Shown in pieces: positions 27,642 to 37,034 of a stretch of DNA of 64,000 bases. Positions within the stretch are counted from its first letter, which is position 1; each line of letters opens with the position of its first letter. The notes beneath the pieces were generated by a model, which worked only from the letters and a program-made list of their open reading frames with translations, was not told where the DNA came from and did no database searches. This DNA is from Roseiarcus sp963772555 (lineage in GTDB: Bacteria; Pseudomonadota; Alphaproteobacteria; Rhizobiales; Beijerinckiaceae), in the NCBI GenBank assembly GCA_963772555.1, contig CAVYXQ010000003.1, positions 124,001 through 188,000 of the forward strand. Direction: 5' to 3'. Both the position numbers and the translations under genes were made by a program.

Positions 27642-28674
27642 GTGAAGTTGGATACCGTCTCTCGAACGACCCAGGGCGCCGCGACCGCCAAGATCCGGAA
27701 CATCGCCGCAATCCCCCCGACGCTGGCTGAGCTCGGCGTCGATCCCGCGATTGTTCTGCCGCGGGCTGGGCTCGATCCGAACCTGTTTTCCAACCCGGAA
27801 AACGTCATACCCTACGCGGCGCTCGGACGGCTCATGACGGAAAGCGTCGGGGCGACAGGCTGCGAAAGCTTCGGGCTGCGCGTCGGCGCCAACACCAAGG
27901 CGAGTTCGCTCGGCCTCACGAGTTCTCGTCTCGATCAATTCGCCGACGGTGCGCGACGCGCTGAAGGTCATCATCGACACGCTGAAGACGAGCGAAACCG
28001 GCGGAACGACGTTTCTCGACATGCGCGACGGCCTAGCGGCGTTCGGCTACGCCGTCACAGCGCCCGGCGTCGAAAGCGCCGACCAGATCGTCGACGGCTC
28101 GATCGCCATCGCCTGCAACATCATGCGCCGGCTCTGCGGGCCCGCATGGCGCCCGAACCGGGTGCAATTGATCCGCGACCCGCCGCGCGACAGAGGGCCG
28201 TTCTCGAAATTCTTCGAGGCGCCGGTCGACTATTCGGAGCCGGCCGGCTGCCTCATCTTCGACGCCGCGACGCTCGACGCGCCGGTGCGCGATCGCAATC
28301 CGGAATATGCGGAAATCCTCGCGCCTGTTCTCGAAGAGGCCGCCGGCAACGCGCGGGGCGACTTCGTTTCCGCGGTGAGGCTTATCATCCGCGGCCAGAT
28401 TGGCGCGCGCGCACTGTCGCGCGACGGCGTCTGCCGCGCCCTGGGCGTCAACCCGCGCACGCTCGCGCACCGGCTCGAAGCGTTCGGCGTCACCTACTCG
28501 GGCCTCGCCGATCAGGAAAGATACGTAACCGCGCAAAGCCTCCTCAGGAAGGACAGGCGCATCGCCGAGATCGCCGCGGCGCTTGGTTTCGCCGAGCAGA
28601 GCGCCTTCACCCGCGCCTTCCGGGCTTGGTCCGGGACGACGCCAGCCCGCTGGCGGGCGGGGGAACATAAATAA
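27642..28674 (+). pseudogene. AraC-family transcriptional regulator broken by a +1 frameshift
   Basis: Two frames make one ~340-residue regulator. From GTG 27642 the sequence reads as an arabinose-binding-like N-terminus (AELGVDPAIVLPRAGLDPNLF) to ASSLGLTS. The family pattern then continues in the next frame as LVSINSPTVRDALKVIIDTL and runs to the C-terminal AraC domain, DRRIAEIAAALGFAEQSAFTRAFRAWSGTTPARWR. Removing one base at ~27921-27925 joins them. It controlled an unknown target; candidates are the flanking membrane-protein operon or the downstream deaminase/transporter genes. Real lesion or sequence error cannot be told apart here. Confidence 0.8.
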
Positions 28675-28792
28675 CGATCTAGTATTGTAAAGTTTCCCCC
28701 TCCCTCCATCTTTACTTAATTACCGTAGCAATAATGTTTGATAGAAGCGCAAACCGAATGTTGCAAGGTGACAGAGTGACAGGTTTTGGCGG

Positions 28793-28813
28793 CCAACCAC
28801 GTGATATGGTTGG
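28793..28813. promoter_or_regulatory. Seven-base inverted repeat, operator or terminator
   Basis: CCAACCA and TGGTTGG are perfectly complementary around a 7-base AT-rich spacer in an AT-rich gap between the convergent AraC and deaminase genes. The position favours a transcription end; the operator-like spacing also allows protein binding. Confidence 0.3.
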
Positions 28814-28858
28814 GTCGCGACCAAACACGCCGACGAGCGAGCCCCGCCGCGAGCGGCC

Positions 28859-29356
28859 TCACCCCCTCGTCTTCCAGAAGTCGGCCTGCAGCGCCGCCGC
28901 CTCGTCCTCGAGCAGCGGCCCGACGACTTCGGTCGGGCGCTGCCCGGCCGAAAAGACGATCTCGCACGGCAGGTCGAGCGTCGGGTTCTCCTCGTGCGCG
29001 CCGGTCTGGGCCTTCAGCGCCTTCTCGGTCTGCCCGTAGACGACGCGGCCGACGCCCGCCCAGTAGATTGCGCCCGAGCACATCGCGCAGGGCTCGGCCG
29101 AAGTGTAGAGCGTGCAGCGCGCCAGGAACTTGAGGTCATAGGCGCGCGAGGCGCGGGAGGCGAGCATACGCTCGGCATGGGCGGTGCGGTCGCCGCCTTC
29201 GCTGGTATAGCCGTTGCCCTGCTCCATGATGACGGTTCCCTCGCCGTCGGCGAGCACCGAGCCGAAGGGATGGTCGCCGGAGGCGCGCGAACGCCTGGCG
29301 ACGTCGAAAGCGCGACGCAACAGCGCCTCGTCGTAAGGGCGTGGCGAAGCAGGCAT
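28859..29356 (-). CDS. Nucleoside/guanine deaminase (CDA fold)
   Basis: A 165-residue zinc deaminase of the cytidine-deaminase superfamily. The catalytic motif THAERML (zinc ligand His60, proton shuttle Glu62) and EPCAMCSGAIYWAG (ligands Cys90, Cys93) are complete. The sequence is closer to guanine/nucleoside deaminases than to TadA, judged by HPFGSVLADGEG and the C-terminal extension. It is divergent from the nucleoside-type ABC operon (starting 29656), which supports a role in purine or nucleoside salvage. Exact substrate not decided. Confidence 0.85.
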   Translation of the reverse strand: MPASPRPYDEALLRRAFDVARRSRASGDHPFGSVLADGEGTVIMEQGNGYTSEGGDRTAHAERMLASRASRAYDLKFLARCTLYTSAEPCAMCSGAIYWAGVGRVVYGQTEKALKAQTGAHEENPTLDLPCEIVFSAGQRPTEVVGPLLEDEAAALQADFWKTRG

Positions 29357-29472
29357 TCGGCGTCTCCGGACTCGGGCGCGGAATCGCTAGCATAGATGAG
29401 CCGCTCGAACCGGTCGCCCCTCGCATATGCCGTATTCTTATGCAGCTGCCAGGCGGACGGACGCCAATTCAT

Positions 29473-29500
29473 TTGACACCGGCGCCCGCTGCGTTAGGGT
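29473..29500 (+). promoter_or_regulatory. Candidate sigma-70-type promoter of the BMP transporter operon
   Basis: A perfect TTGACA (29473-29478) is followed after 16 bases by TAGGGT (29495-29500), a weak -10. It lies in the divergent gap and faces the transporter genes, predicting a ~150-base leader that contains the hairpin at 29580-29607. Confidence 0.35.
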
Positions 29501-29579
29501 TCCTTCAACGAAATCAATCGCCGCCGACGGGCGAAGGGGGGAATGGGCTCTCTTCGGCGTCTCCCGCGCAGGGGGGCGG

Positions 29580-29607
29580 ATCGGCGCGGTTCTTGCGTAG
29601 CGCCGAT
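29580..29607 (+). promoter_or_regulatory. Leader hairpin upstream of transporter ATPase gene
   Basis: ATCGGCGC (29580-29587) is perfectly complementary to GCGCCGAT (29600-29607) across a 12-base loop. It ends 48 bases before the GTG start at 29656 and would form in the mRNA leader. No known riboswitch pattern was recognised. Confidence 0.35.
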
Positions 29608-29655
29608 GGGGCGAGTCCGCTTCGACGGCAGCCATGGGATCGAGGGTATGTCGAG

Positions 29656-31221
29656 GTGAAAGCTGATGCTCCCCTGCGGCTGAAGCTGGTCGGCGTCAGC
29701 AAGTCGTTCCCGGGCGTGCGCGCCAACGACAATGTGAACCTGAGCGTCCGCCCCGGCGAAATCCATGCTCTTCTGGGGGAGAACGGCGCCGGCAAATCGA
29801 CGCTCGTCAAGATGATCTACGGCATCCTCGCGCCCGACGAGGGCCAGGTCGTCTTCGACGGCTCGCCGGCCCGCATCGCCAATCCGCGCGCCGCCCGCCG
29901 GCTCGGCATCGGCATGGTCTTCCAGCACTTCTCGCTGTTCGAGGCGATGACGGTGCTCGAGAACATCGCCCTTGGCCTCGATTCCCGGCTCTCGTCGCGC
30001 GAGCTCCTGGTCGAGTTCAACAGGGTGCTGGAAGCCTACCATCTCAAGCTCGACCCGCGCCGGATCGTCTCGACGCTGAGCGTCGGCGAGCGCCAGCGTA
30101 TCGAGATCGTGCGCGCCCTTCTGCTCAATCCGCGCCTCCTGATCATGGACGAGCCGACCTCGGTCCTGACGCCTCAGGAGGTCGAGCAGCTGTTCGAAAC
30201 GCTGAAGCATCTTGCCTCGAACGGCTGCTCCATCCTCTACATTTCCCACAAGCTGCATGAGATCGTGGCGCTGTGCGACACCGCCACGATCCTGCGCGGC
30301 GGCAAGGTGGTGGCGAGCTGCGATCCGAGGCGCGAAACCTCGCGCTCGATGGCCGAGATGATGATCGGCGCCAACCTGAAGGAGATCGCCAAGCCGCCGG
30401 ACCGCGCCTTCGGGCCGCCGAAGCTTGCGGCCGACGCCCTCAGCCTGCCGAAGCCGAGCGAGTTCGGCGTCGCCCTGCAAGACGTCGCGCTTACGGTGCG
30501 CGCGGGCGAGATCTACGGCGTCGCCGGCGTCGCCGGCAACGGGCAGAACGAACTTCTCGACGCGCTGAGCGGCGAGCGGCTCGCCGACCGCGACGAGGCG
30601 ATCGTTCTGGACGGCAAGATGATCGGCCGCCGTGGGGTCAACGAACGCCGCGAACTCGGCCTCTGCGCTGTGCCGGAGGAACGCAACGGCCACGCGGCGG
30701 TCGGCGAATTCTCGCTCACCGACAACGCGGCGCTGACCGCCCGCGAGCGCATGCACATGGTGAGCCTCGGGCTCATCGACCCGGGCAAGGCCACAGCCTA
30801 TGCGAGCGAGGTCATCGGCGCCTTCACGGTGAAGGCGACCGGTCCCGGCGCGCTGGCCGGCTCGCTTTCCGGCGGCAACCTGCAAAAATTCATCATGGGC
30901 CGCGAGATCCTGCAGCGCCCGGAAGCGCTCGTCGTCTGCCAGCCGACCTGGGGCGTCGATGCGGGCGCGGCGGCCGCCATCCATCAGGCGATCGTCGATC
31001 TCGCGTCGCAAGGATCGGCGGTGCTCGTCATCTCGCAGGACCTCGACGAGCTCTTGACCCTTTGCGACACGCTGGCGGTCATCAACCTCGGGCGGATGTC
31101 GAAACCGCTCAAGGTCGGCGAGGTCTCGATCGAGGAGATCGGTCTCCTGATGGGCGGCGTGCACGGCGATCCGTCCGCCACCATTGAAATGACGGAGGCT
31201 TTGCATGCGCATCCGATTTGA
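29656..31221 (+). CDS. BMP-class ABC transporter ATP-binding protein (double ABC domain)
   Basis: A 521-residue protein with two ABC domains, as in RbsA/NupA/YufO. GTG 29656 is chosen because GAGGG lies ~9 bases upstream and the protein then starts at KADAPLRLKLVGVSKSFPGV. Domain 1 is complete: GENGAGKST, LSVGERQR, LLIMDEPTS. Domain 2 has the usual degenerate Walker A (GVAGNGQNE), a good signature (LSGGNLQKF) and Walker B variant VVCQPTWGVD, normal for this family. It powers uptake through the two permeases encoded next; the stop overlaps the first permease gene by 17 bp. Substrate class nucleosides/purines is inferred from the BMP binding proteins and the deaminase. Confidence 0.9.
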   Translation: MKADAPLRLKLVGVSKSFPGVRANDNVNLSVRPGEIHALLGENGAGKSTLVKMIYGILAPDEGQVVFDGSPARIANPRAARRLGIGMVFQHFSLFEAMTVLENIALGLDSRLSSRELLVEFNRVLEAYHLKLDPRRIVSTLSVGERQRIEIVRALLLNPRLLIMDEPTSVLTPQEVEQLFETLKHLASNGCSILYISHKLHEIVALCDTATILRGGKVVASCDPRRETSRSMAEMMIGANLKEIAKPPDRAFGPPKLAADALSLPKPSEFGVALQDVALTVRAGEIYGVAGVAGNGQNELLDALSGERLADRDEAIVLDGKMIGRRGVNERRELGLCAVPEERNGHAAVGEFSLTDNAALTARERMHMVSLGLIDPGKATAYASEVIGAFTVKATGPGALAGSLSGGNLQKFIMGREILQRPEALVVCQPTWGVDAGAAAAIHQAIVDLASQGSAVLVISQDLDELLTLCDTLAVINLGRMSKPLKVGEVSIEEIGLLMGGVHGDPSATIEMTEALHAHPI

Positions 31222-32305
31222 GAAGCGCCTGACGCCGAGCCGCTTCATGCTGGTGGCGACTCCGATCGCCTCCGTCCTCCTGACGATGCTGCTCGGCGCG
31301 GTGATCTTCCAGTTGATCGGCTTCGACGGTCCGCACGCGATCTACGAGACCTTCATCACCCCGATCGTCGCCTCCTACAAATGGCAGGACGTCTTCACCA
31401 AGGCCGCGCCGCTGATCATCATCGGCCTCGGGCTGTCCCTCGGCAACCAGGCCAAGATCTGGAACATCGGCGCTGAAGGCCAATACATCATCGGCGCGCT
31501 GACCGGCGCCGGCGTCGCCTACATGCTGCCGAAGGCGCAGAGCTTCTGGATCATCCCGCTGATGATCGTGGCGGGCATTGCCGGCGGGGCGATCTGGGCG
31601 GGGGTTCCGGCTTTCCTCAAGACGCGCTTTCGCGTCTCCGAGGTGCTCTCGAGCCTCATGCTCGTCTATGTCGCGCTGCAAGTGCTGAGCTACCTGATCG
31701 GCGGTCCGTGGAAGGATCCGAACGGCCATAATTTTCCCCAGACGCCGCCGCTGGCGCCGGCGCAGAGCCTGCCGAACGTGATTCCCGGAACGGCAATTCC
31801 CCCCGGCCTCATCGTCGCCATCGCGCTGACCCTGGCCTTTTGGCTCCTCGCGTCGCGCTCCGTCTACGGCTTCTCGGTGCGCGCGGTCGGCGCGGCGCCG
31901 GACGCGGCCCGGTATGGCGGCTTCGACGCCTCGCGCACCGTCTGGTCGACGATGATGATCAGCGGCGGCATGGCTGGCCTCGCCGGCATCCTCGAGGTCA
32001 TGAGCCAGCTCGGCCAGATCAATCTCGGCTTCCCGTCCGGTTACGGCTTTACCGCCATCATCGTGTCTTTCCTTGGCCGCCTGCATCCGATCGGCGTCTT
32101 CCTCGCCGGGCTCATCCTCGCGGTGACCTATGTCGGCGGACAGGTGGCGCAGACGGTCGTGCACGTGCCGCAGGCGACCGCCGGCATCTTTCAGGCGACG
32201 ATGCTGTTCTTCATCCTGGCGAGCGACATCCTCGTACGCTACCGCGTACGGGTGATCCGCGAAGCGCCGAGGACTCGGCCCGCGACCGCCGGAGCGTCCG
32301 CGTGA
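31205..32305 (+). CDS. BMP-class ABC transporter permease 1
   Basis: A 366-residue inner-membrane protein (BPD_transp_2 family, like YufP/NupB) with about nine membrane helices. The conserved GLGLSLGNQAKIWNIGAEGQYIIGAL sits near residue 80. It starts inside the ATPase gene and its own stop overlaps the second permease start by four bases (GTGA), a tightly coupled operon. Together with permease 2 it forms the heteromeric membrane channel. Confidence 0.92.
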   Translation: MRIRFEKRLTPSRFMLVATPIASVLLTMLLGAVIFQLIGFDGPHAIYETFITPIVASYKWQDVFTKAAPLIIIGLGLSLGNQAKIWNIGAEGQYIIGALTGAGVAYMLPKAQSFWIIPLMIVAGIAGGAIWAGVPAFLKTRFRVSEVLSSLMLVYVALQVLSYLIGGPWKDPNGHNFPQTPPLAPAQSLPNVIPGTAIPPGLIVAIALTLAFWLLASRSVYGFSVRAVGAAPDAARYGGFDASRTVWSTMMISGGMAGLAGILEVMSQLGQINLGFPSGYGFTAIIVSFLGRLHPIGVFLAGLILAVTYVGGQVAQTVVHVPQATAGIFQATMLFFILASDILVRYRVRVIREAPRTRPATAGASA

Positions 32306-33243
32306 ACCTCGCCTTCATCATCGACGCGCTCGTGACCGTGATCGGCATCACCACGCCGATCCTTCTCGCCGCGACGGGCGAGCTCGTCGTCGAGAAGAGC
32401 GGCGTGCTCAATCTCGGCATCGAAGGCATGATGCTCATCGGGGCGGTGACCGGCTTCGCCATCGCCTTCAATTACGGTCCCGATCTCGGCGACTGGGCGC
32501 CTTGGGTCGGTGTGGTCGCGGCGGCGCTCGCCGGCGCCGCTTCTTCGATGCTGTTCGGCTTCCTGGTGCTGACGCTCGGCTCCAACCAGGTGGCGACGGG
32601 GCTGGCGCTGGCGATCTTTGGCATCGGTCTCTCGTCGTTGATCGGCGCGGGTTATGTCGGAATGACCATTCCGGCGTTCGACACGCTGTTTCCGGACAGG
32701 CTCGCCAGCGATCCTGTCGGACGGGTCCTGTTCGGCTACAGTCCCCTAGTTTATTTCGCACTCGTCATGGTGTTCGCCGTCGGCTGGTTTCTCAATCGCA
32801 CGCGCGCCGGGCTCGTGCTCCGCGCCGTTGGCGAGAACGACAATTCGGCGCATTCGATCGGCTATCCGGTGATCCCGATCCGCTATGCGGCGATCGCCTT
32901 TGGCGGCGCGCTCGCAGGGATTGCCGGCTCCTATTTCTCGATGGTCATCACGCCGATGTGGGCGGAGCAGATGACGGCCGGCCGCGGCTGGATCGCGCTG
33001 GCGCTCGTCGTTTTCTCCGGCTGGCGCGCCGGGCGGCTCCTTGCCGGGGCCTACTTCTTCGGCGTCCTGATGACGCTCGAGCTCTACGCCAAGGCCTCGG
33101 GCTTCTCCTTCCTGCCCTCGCAATTCTGGGCGGCGATGCCCTACATCATGGCGGTCGTCGTGCTCGCCGTCATATCGGCCAGGGGCGTCGCGGGAGGCGA
33201 AGCGCCAGCCTGTCTTGGCCGTCCTTTCATGCCCAACGCTTGA
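32302..33243 (+). CDS. BMP-class ABC transporter permease 2
   Basis: A 313-residue membrane protein (BPD_transp_2 family, like YufQ/NupC), read from GTG 32302 in the overlap with permease 1. The signature EKSGVLNLGIEGMMLIGAV near residue 35 is diagnostic. About eight hydrophobic helices follow. The C-terminus (after VLAVISARG) has a short Gly/Ala tail. The next gene begins 31 bp later behind AGGAGG, so all belong to one transcript. Confidence 0.92.
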   Translation: MNLAFIIDALVTVIGITTPILLAATGELVVEKSGVLNLGIEGMMLIGAVTGFAIAFNYGPDLGDWAPWVGVVAAALAGAASSMLFGFLVLTLGSNQVATGLALAIFGIGLSSLIGAGYVGMTIPAFDTLFPDRLASDPVGRVLFGYSPLVYFALVMVFAVGWFLNRTRAGLVLRAVGENDNSAHSIGYPVIPIRYAAIAFGGALAGIAGSYFSMVITPMWAEQMTAGRGWIALALVVFSGWRAGRLLAGAYFFGVLMTLELYAKASGFSFLPSQFWAAMPYIMAVVVLAVISARGVAGGEAPACLGRPFMPNA

Positions 33244-33274
33244 TCAAGCATGCATCAAACCAGGAGGAAACAAG

Positions 33275-34351
<1,077 letters not shown>

Positions 34352-34474
34352 TCTTGAGCTGATCTCCGACATCTGCCGGCAGGAAGGGAAGGGGGCTTCG
34401 GGCACGCTTCTTGCGTGGGCGGCTTGATGCGCGTTGCGCGCATCGAGCGTCCTGGAGAGATAGAGGAGAAAGTT

Positions 34475-35551
34475 GTGGGACTGATAACACGTCGTAACTT
34501 CGTCAGGGGAGCGGCCGCGGGGCTGACGGCGCCGGCGCTCTTGCGGGGCGCTTTCGCCGCCGAACCGCTCAAGGTCGGCTACATTTACCTCGGGCCGATC
34601 GGCGACTACGGCTGGACCTGGGCGCACGAGAAGGGCCGCAAAGCGATGGTCGAGGCCCTGAAGGGTCAGGTCGTCGCCGACTATGTCGAGAACGTCAAGG
34701 AAGACGCGAGCGCGACGCCAATTCTCAAAGACCTCGCGCAGCAGGGGCACAAACTGATCTTCGCCACCTCCTACGGCTACATGGACCAGTGCGTCGAAGT
34801 CGCCAAGCTGTTTCCGAACGTGATGTTCGAGCACTGCACCGGGTACAAGCACGCCGACAACCTCGGCACCTACAATTCGCGCTTCCACCAGGGCCGTTCG
34901 GTCGAGGGCGCGATTGCCGGGATGATGTCGAAGTCCGGTACGATCGGCTATCTTGGCTCTTACAAGGTGCCGGAAGTCGTTCTCGGCGTGAACGCCTACA
35001 CGCTGGCGGCGCAGGCGGTGAACCCGAAGATCACGACGAAGCTCGTGATGATCGACTCCTGGTTCGATCCGGCCAAGGAGGCCGCGGCCGTCTCGACGCT
35101 GATCAACCTCGGCTGCGACGTCGTCGCCCAGCACACCGACAGCCCGGCGGGTCTCCAGGTCTGCGAGCAGCGCAAGGTGTGGTGCTTCGGCCAGGGCGCC
35201 GACATGGCGCGCTTCGCGCCGAAGACGCAGCTGACGGCGATCGAGGACATCTGGGGCCCGTATTACATCTCGCGCGCCAAGGCGATGCTCGACGGGACAT
35301 GGAAGCCGGACGACGCCTGGTGGGGCATGAAGGAAGGCACGGTCGTCATCGCGCCCTACAGCAAGGCGATGCCGGACAACGTCAAGGCCGCCGCCGACAA
35401 GATCATCGCCGGTTGGAAGGACGGCTCCTACGACGTCTTCACCGGCCCGCTCCTCGATCAGTCGGGCAAGCAGCGCCTCGCCGCGGGCGAGCGGATGAAG
35501 GACAGCGACCTGGCGACGATCGACTGGTACGTCAAGGGCGTGCAGAGCTGA
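34475..35551 (+). CDS. BMP-family substrate-binding protein, copy 2 (tandem paralogue)
   Basis: A 358-residue protein from GTG 34475 (GAGGAG upstream) with a twin-arginine signal (TRRNFVRGAAAGLTAP). Long stretches are shared with copy 1, such as DYVENVKEDASA, KLIFATSYGYMDQ and VNAYTLAAQAVNPKITTKL. Differences cluster in segments that could line the ligand pocket (KVWCFGQGADMARF versus KIFGFGYGADMSRF). This suggests duplication followed by divergence in specificity. It closes the operon; a small GCCGG/CCGGC hairpin lies just downstream without a T-run. Confidence 0.92.
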   Translation: MGLITRRNFVRGAAAGLTAPALLRGAFAAEPLKVGYIYLGPIGDYGWTWAHEKGRKAMVEALKGQVVADYVENVKEDASATPILKDLAQQGHKLIFATSYGYMDQCVEVAKLFPNVMFEHCTGYKHADNLGTYNSRFHQGRSVEGAIAGMMSKSGTIGYLGSYKVPEVVLGVNAYTLAAQAVNPKITTKLVMIDSWFDPAKEAAAVSTLINLGCDVVAQHTDSPAGLQVCEQRKVWCFGQGADMARFAPKTQLTAIEDIWGPYYISRAKAMLDGTWKPDDAWWGMKEGTVVIAPYSKAMPDNVKAAADKIIAGWKDGSYDVFTGPLLDQSGKQRLAAGERMKDSDLATIDWYVKGVQS

Positions 35552-35664
35552 GGGTTTAGCCGGCCCTATCCGGCGGGACGCCTTGCGGGGCCTCGCCCAA
35601 CGCATCGACACGCTCTCCATCAGGCGCCAAGAATGAATCTGCGGCGGCTGGGGGGAGGAGACGG

Positions 35665-36840
35665 ATGCACGCATTGCGCACCTTGATCGCGGGCGCGGCC
35701 GCAGCGATGCTTTTGGCCGGGGCCGGGTGCGATGCGGAGAAGGGGGCTCAGGGACCGGCCGGACCCCAGGGACCGCAAGGCGTCGCCGGGGTCCCGGGGC
35801 CGCCGGGACCGAAGGGCGAGGCGGGGCCGGCGGGGCCGGAAGGTCCGAGGGGCGCCGCAGGCCCTCGAGGTCCCGAAGGACCGAGGGGTCCCAGGGGCGA
35901 GCTGGGCCCGATCGGACCGCAAGGGCCGAAGGGCGATCCCGGTCCCGCAGGGCCTCCGGGGCCGCAGGGGGCGCAGGGCGAGGCCGGCCTCATCGGCGTG
36001 GTCGGACCGCGGGGGGAGAAGGGCGAGCCGGGCGGCGTCGGGCCGCAGGGCCCGAAGGGCGATGCCGGAGCCACGGGGCCGCAAGGGCTTAAGGGCAATT
36101 CCGGCGCCCCTGGTCCGGTCGGGCCTCAGGGGCCTGCGGGGCCAAAAGGAGACGCGGGGGCAATCGGCGAAGCCGGACCCCCGGGTCTCAAGGGCGAGAC
36201 CGGAGCCCGTGGCCCCGCCGGAGGGCAGGGGCTCAAAGGAGACGCCGGCGCCCCCGGGCCGCGAGGTCCCGCAGGGGCGGTCGGGCCGCCAGGTCTCAGA
36301 GGCGAGCTTGGGCCCGCCGGGCCGCAGGGTCCCAAGGGCGAACCAGGCGCTCCGGGGTCGGAAGGGCCACGAGGTCTGGCGGGTGCAGCCGGCGCCGAGG
36401 GGCCCAAAGGCGAGCCGGGCGCTGTCGGCCCGTCAGGACCCAAAGGCGAGCCTGGCGCGGTCGGCCCGCCAGGGCCACGAGGTCCGGCGGGCGCGGCGGG
36501 ACGGGAAGGGCCCAAAGGCGAGCCAGGAGCCGGCGGATTGCCGGGACTGCAGGGCGCGCGAGGTCCGGTTGGGCCGGCGGGACCGAAAGGCGAGCCTGGC
36601 GCTGCAGGGCCTCCGGGGCCGCCAGGCGCGCCGGGTCCGCGAGGTCTGGCCGGCGCGCCGGGAACCCTCGATTTGCGGGTCATCATCGACCAGACGCAGG
36701 CGACCTGCGGGGCATCCGAAATCATGATCAGCGCCTATTGCACGGACGGCGCGGGCAGCCTGCACATCGTCGGCACCGCCGGCGCAAGCTGCGAGGGGGA
36801 CCCGAACGCGAAGGCAGTCGTGGTGTGCGCCAGACGATGA
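35665..36840 (+). CDS. Collagen-like (Gly-X-Y) lipoprotein
   Basis: A 391-residue protein. An N-terminal export signal ends in LLAGAGC, so Cys22 is a likely lipidation site, though the lipobox is not ideal. Residues 27-335 are 103 uninterrupted Gly-X-Y triplets rich in GPP, GPK, GEP and GPR, predicting a collagen triple helix. The last 56 residues (LRVIIDQTQATCGASEIMIS onward) hold four cysteines and may trimerise or cap the helix. No prolyl hydroxylase lies nearby, as usual for bacterial collagens; charged KGE/KGD triplets would stabilise the helix. A surface fibre or adhesin is likely. It ends 194 bp before the T6SS operon on the same strand; a functional link is unproved. Confidence 0.85.
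   Translation: MHALRTLIAGAAAAMLLAGAGCDAEKGAQGPAGPQGPQGVAGVPGPPGPKGEAGPAGPEGPRGAAGPRGPEGPRGPRGELGPIGPQGPKGDPGPAGPPGPQGAQGEAGLIGVVGPRGEKGEPGGVGPQGPKGDAGATGPQGLKGNSGAPGPVGPQGPAGPKGDAGAIGEAGPPGLKGETGARGPAGGQGLKGDAGAPGPRGPAGAVGPPGLRGELGPAGPQGPKGEPGAPGSEGPRGLAGAAGAEGPKGEPGAVGPSGPKGEPGAVGPPGPRGPAGAAGREGPKGEPGAGGLPGLQGARGPVGPAGPKGEPGAAGPPGPPGAPGPRGLAGAPGTLDLRVIIDQTQATCGASEIMISAYCTDGAGSLHIVGTAGASCEGDPNAKAVVVCARR
35743..36669 (+). repeat. 103 tandem Gly-X-Y codon triplets
   Basis: The DNA is a 9-base GGN-periodic, very GC-rich array encoding the collagen-like rod, with higher-order near-repeats such as GPKGEPGAVGP. Such arrays change length by slippage, so copy number may vary between strains. Confidence 0.9.
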
Positions 36841-37034
36841 ACGCCGGGCGACGCGGCGTCGTCGCCAATTCGACGCGGCGTTCCGCTTCCGGGCTCTGCG
36901 CACGCCAGTCGGACGCCCTCATTCCAGGCTGCGGACTGTCGGCGGCTCTGGTCGGCTTCGAGGGTCAACCTTGCCGGGGGCCGAAAACAGAGAAATAATA
37001 AGCAAATCTGTACGACCTCCGTTCGGACGGGCAC

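Noticed and set aside
36900..37034. Second sigma-54-like site upstream of tagH
   Set aside because: The nearest GG/GC pairs near 36960-36975 are spaced 9 bases or lack the flanking consensus, so they fail the strict -24/-12 spacing.
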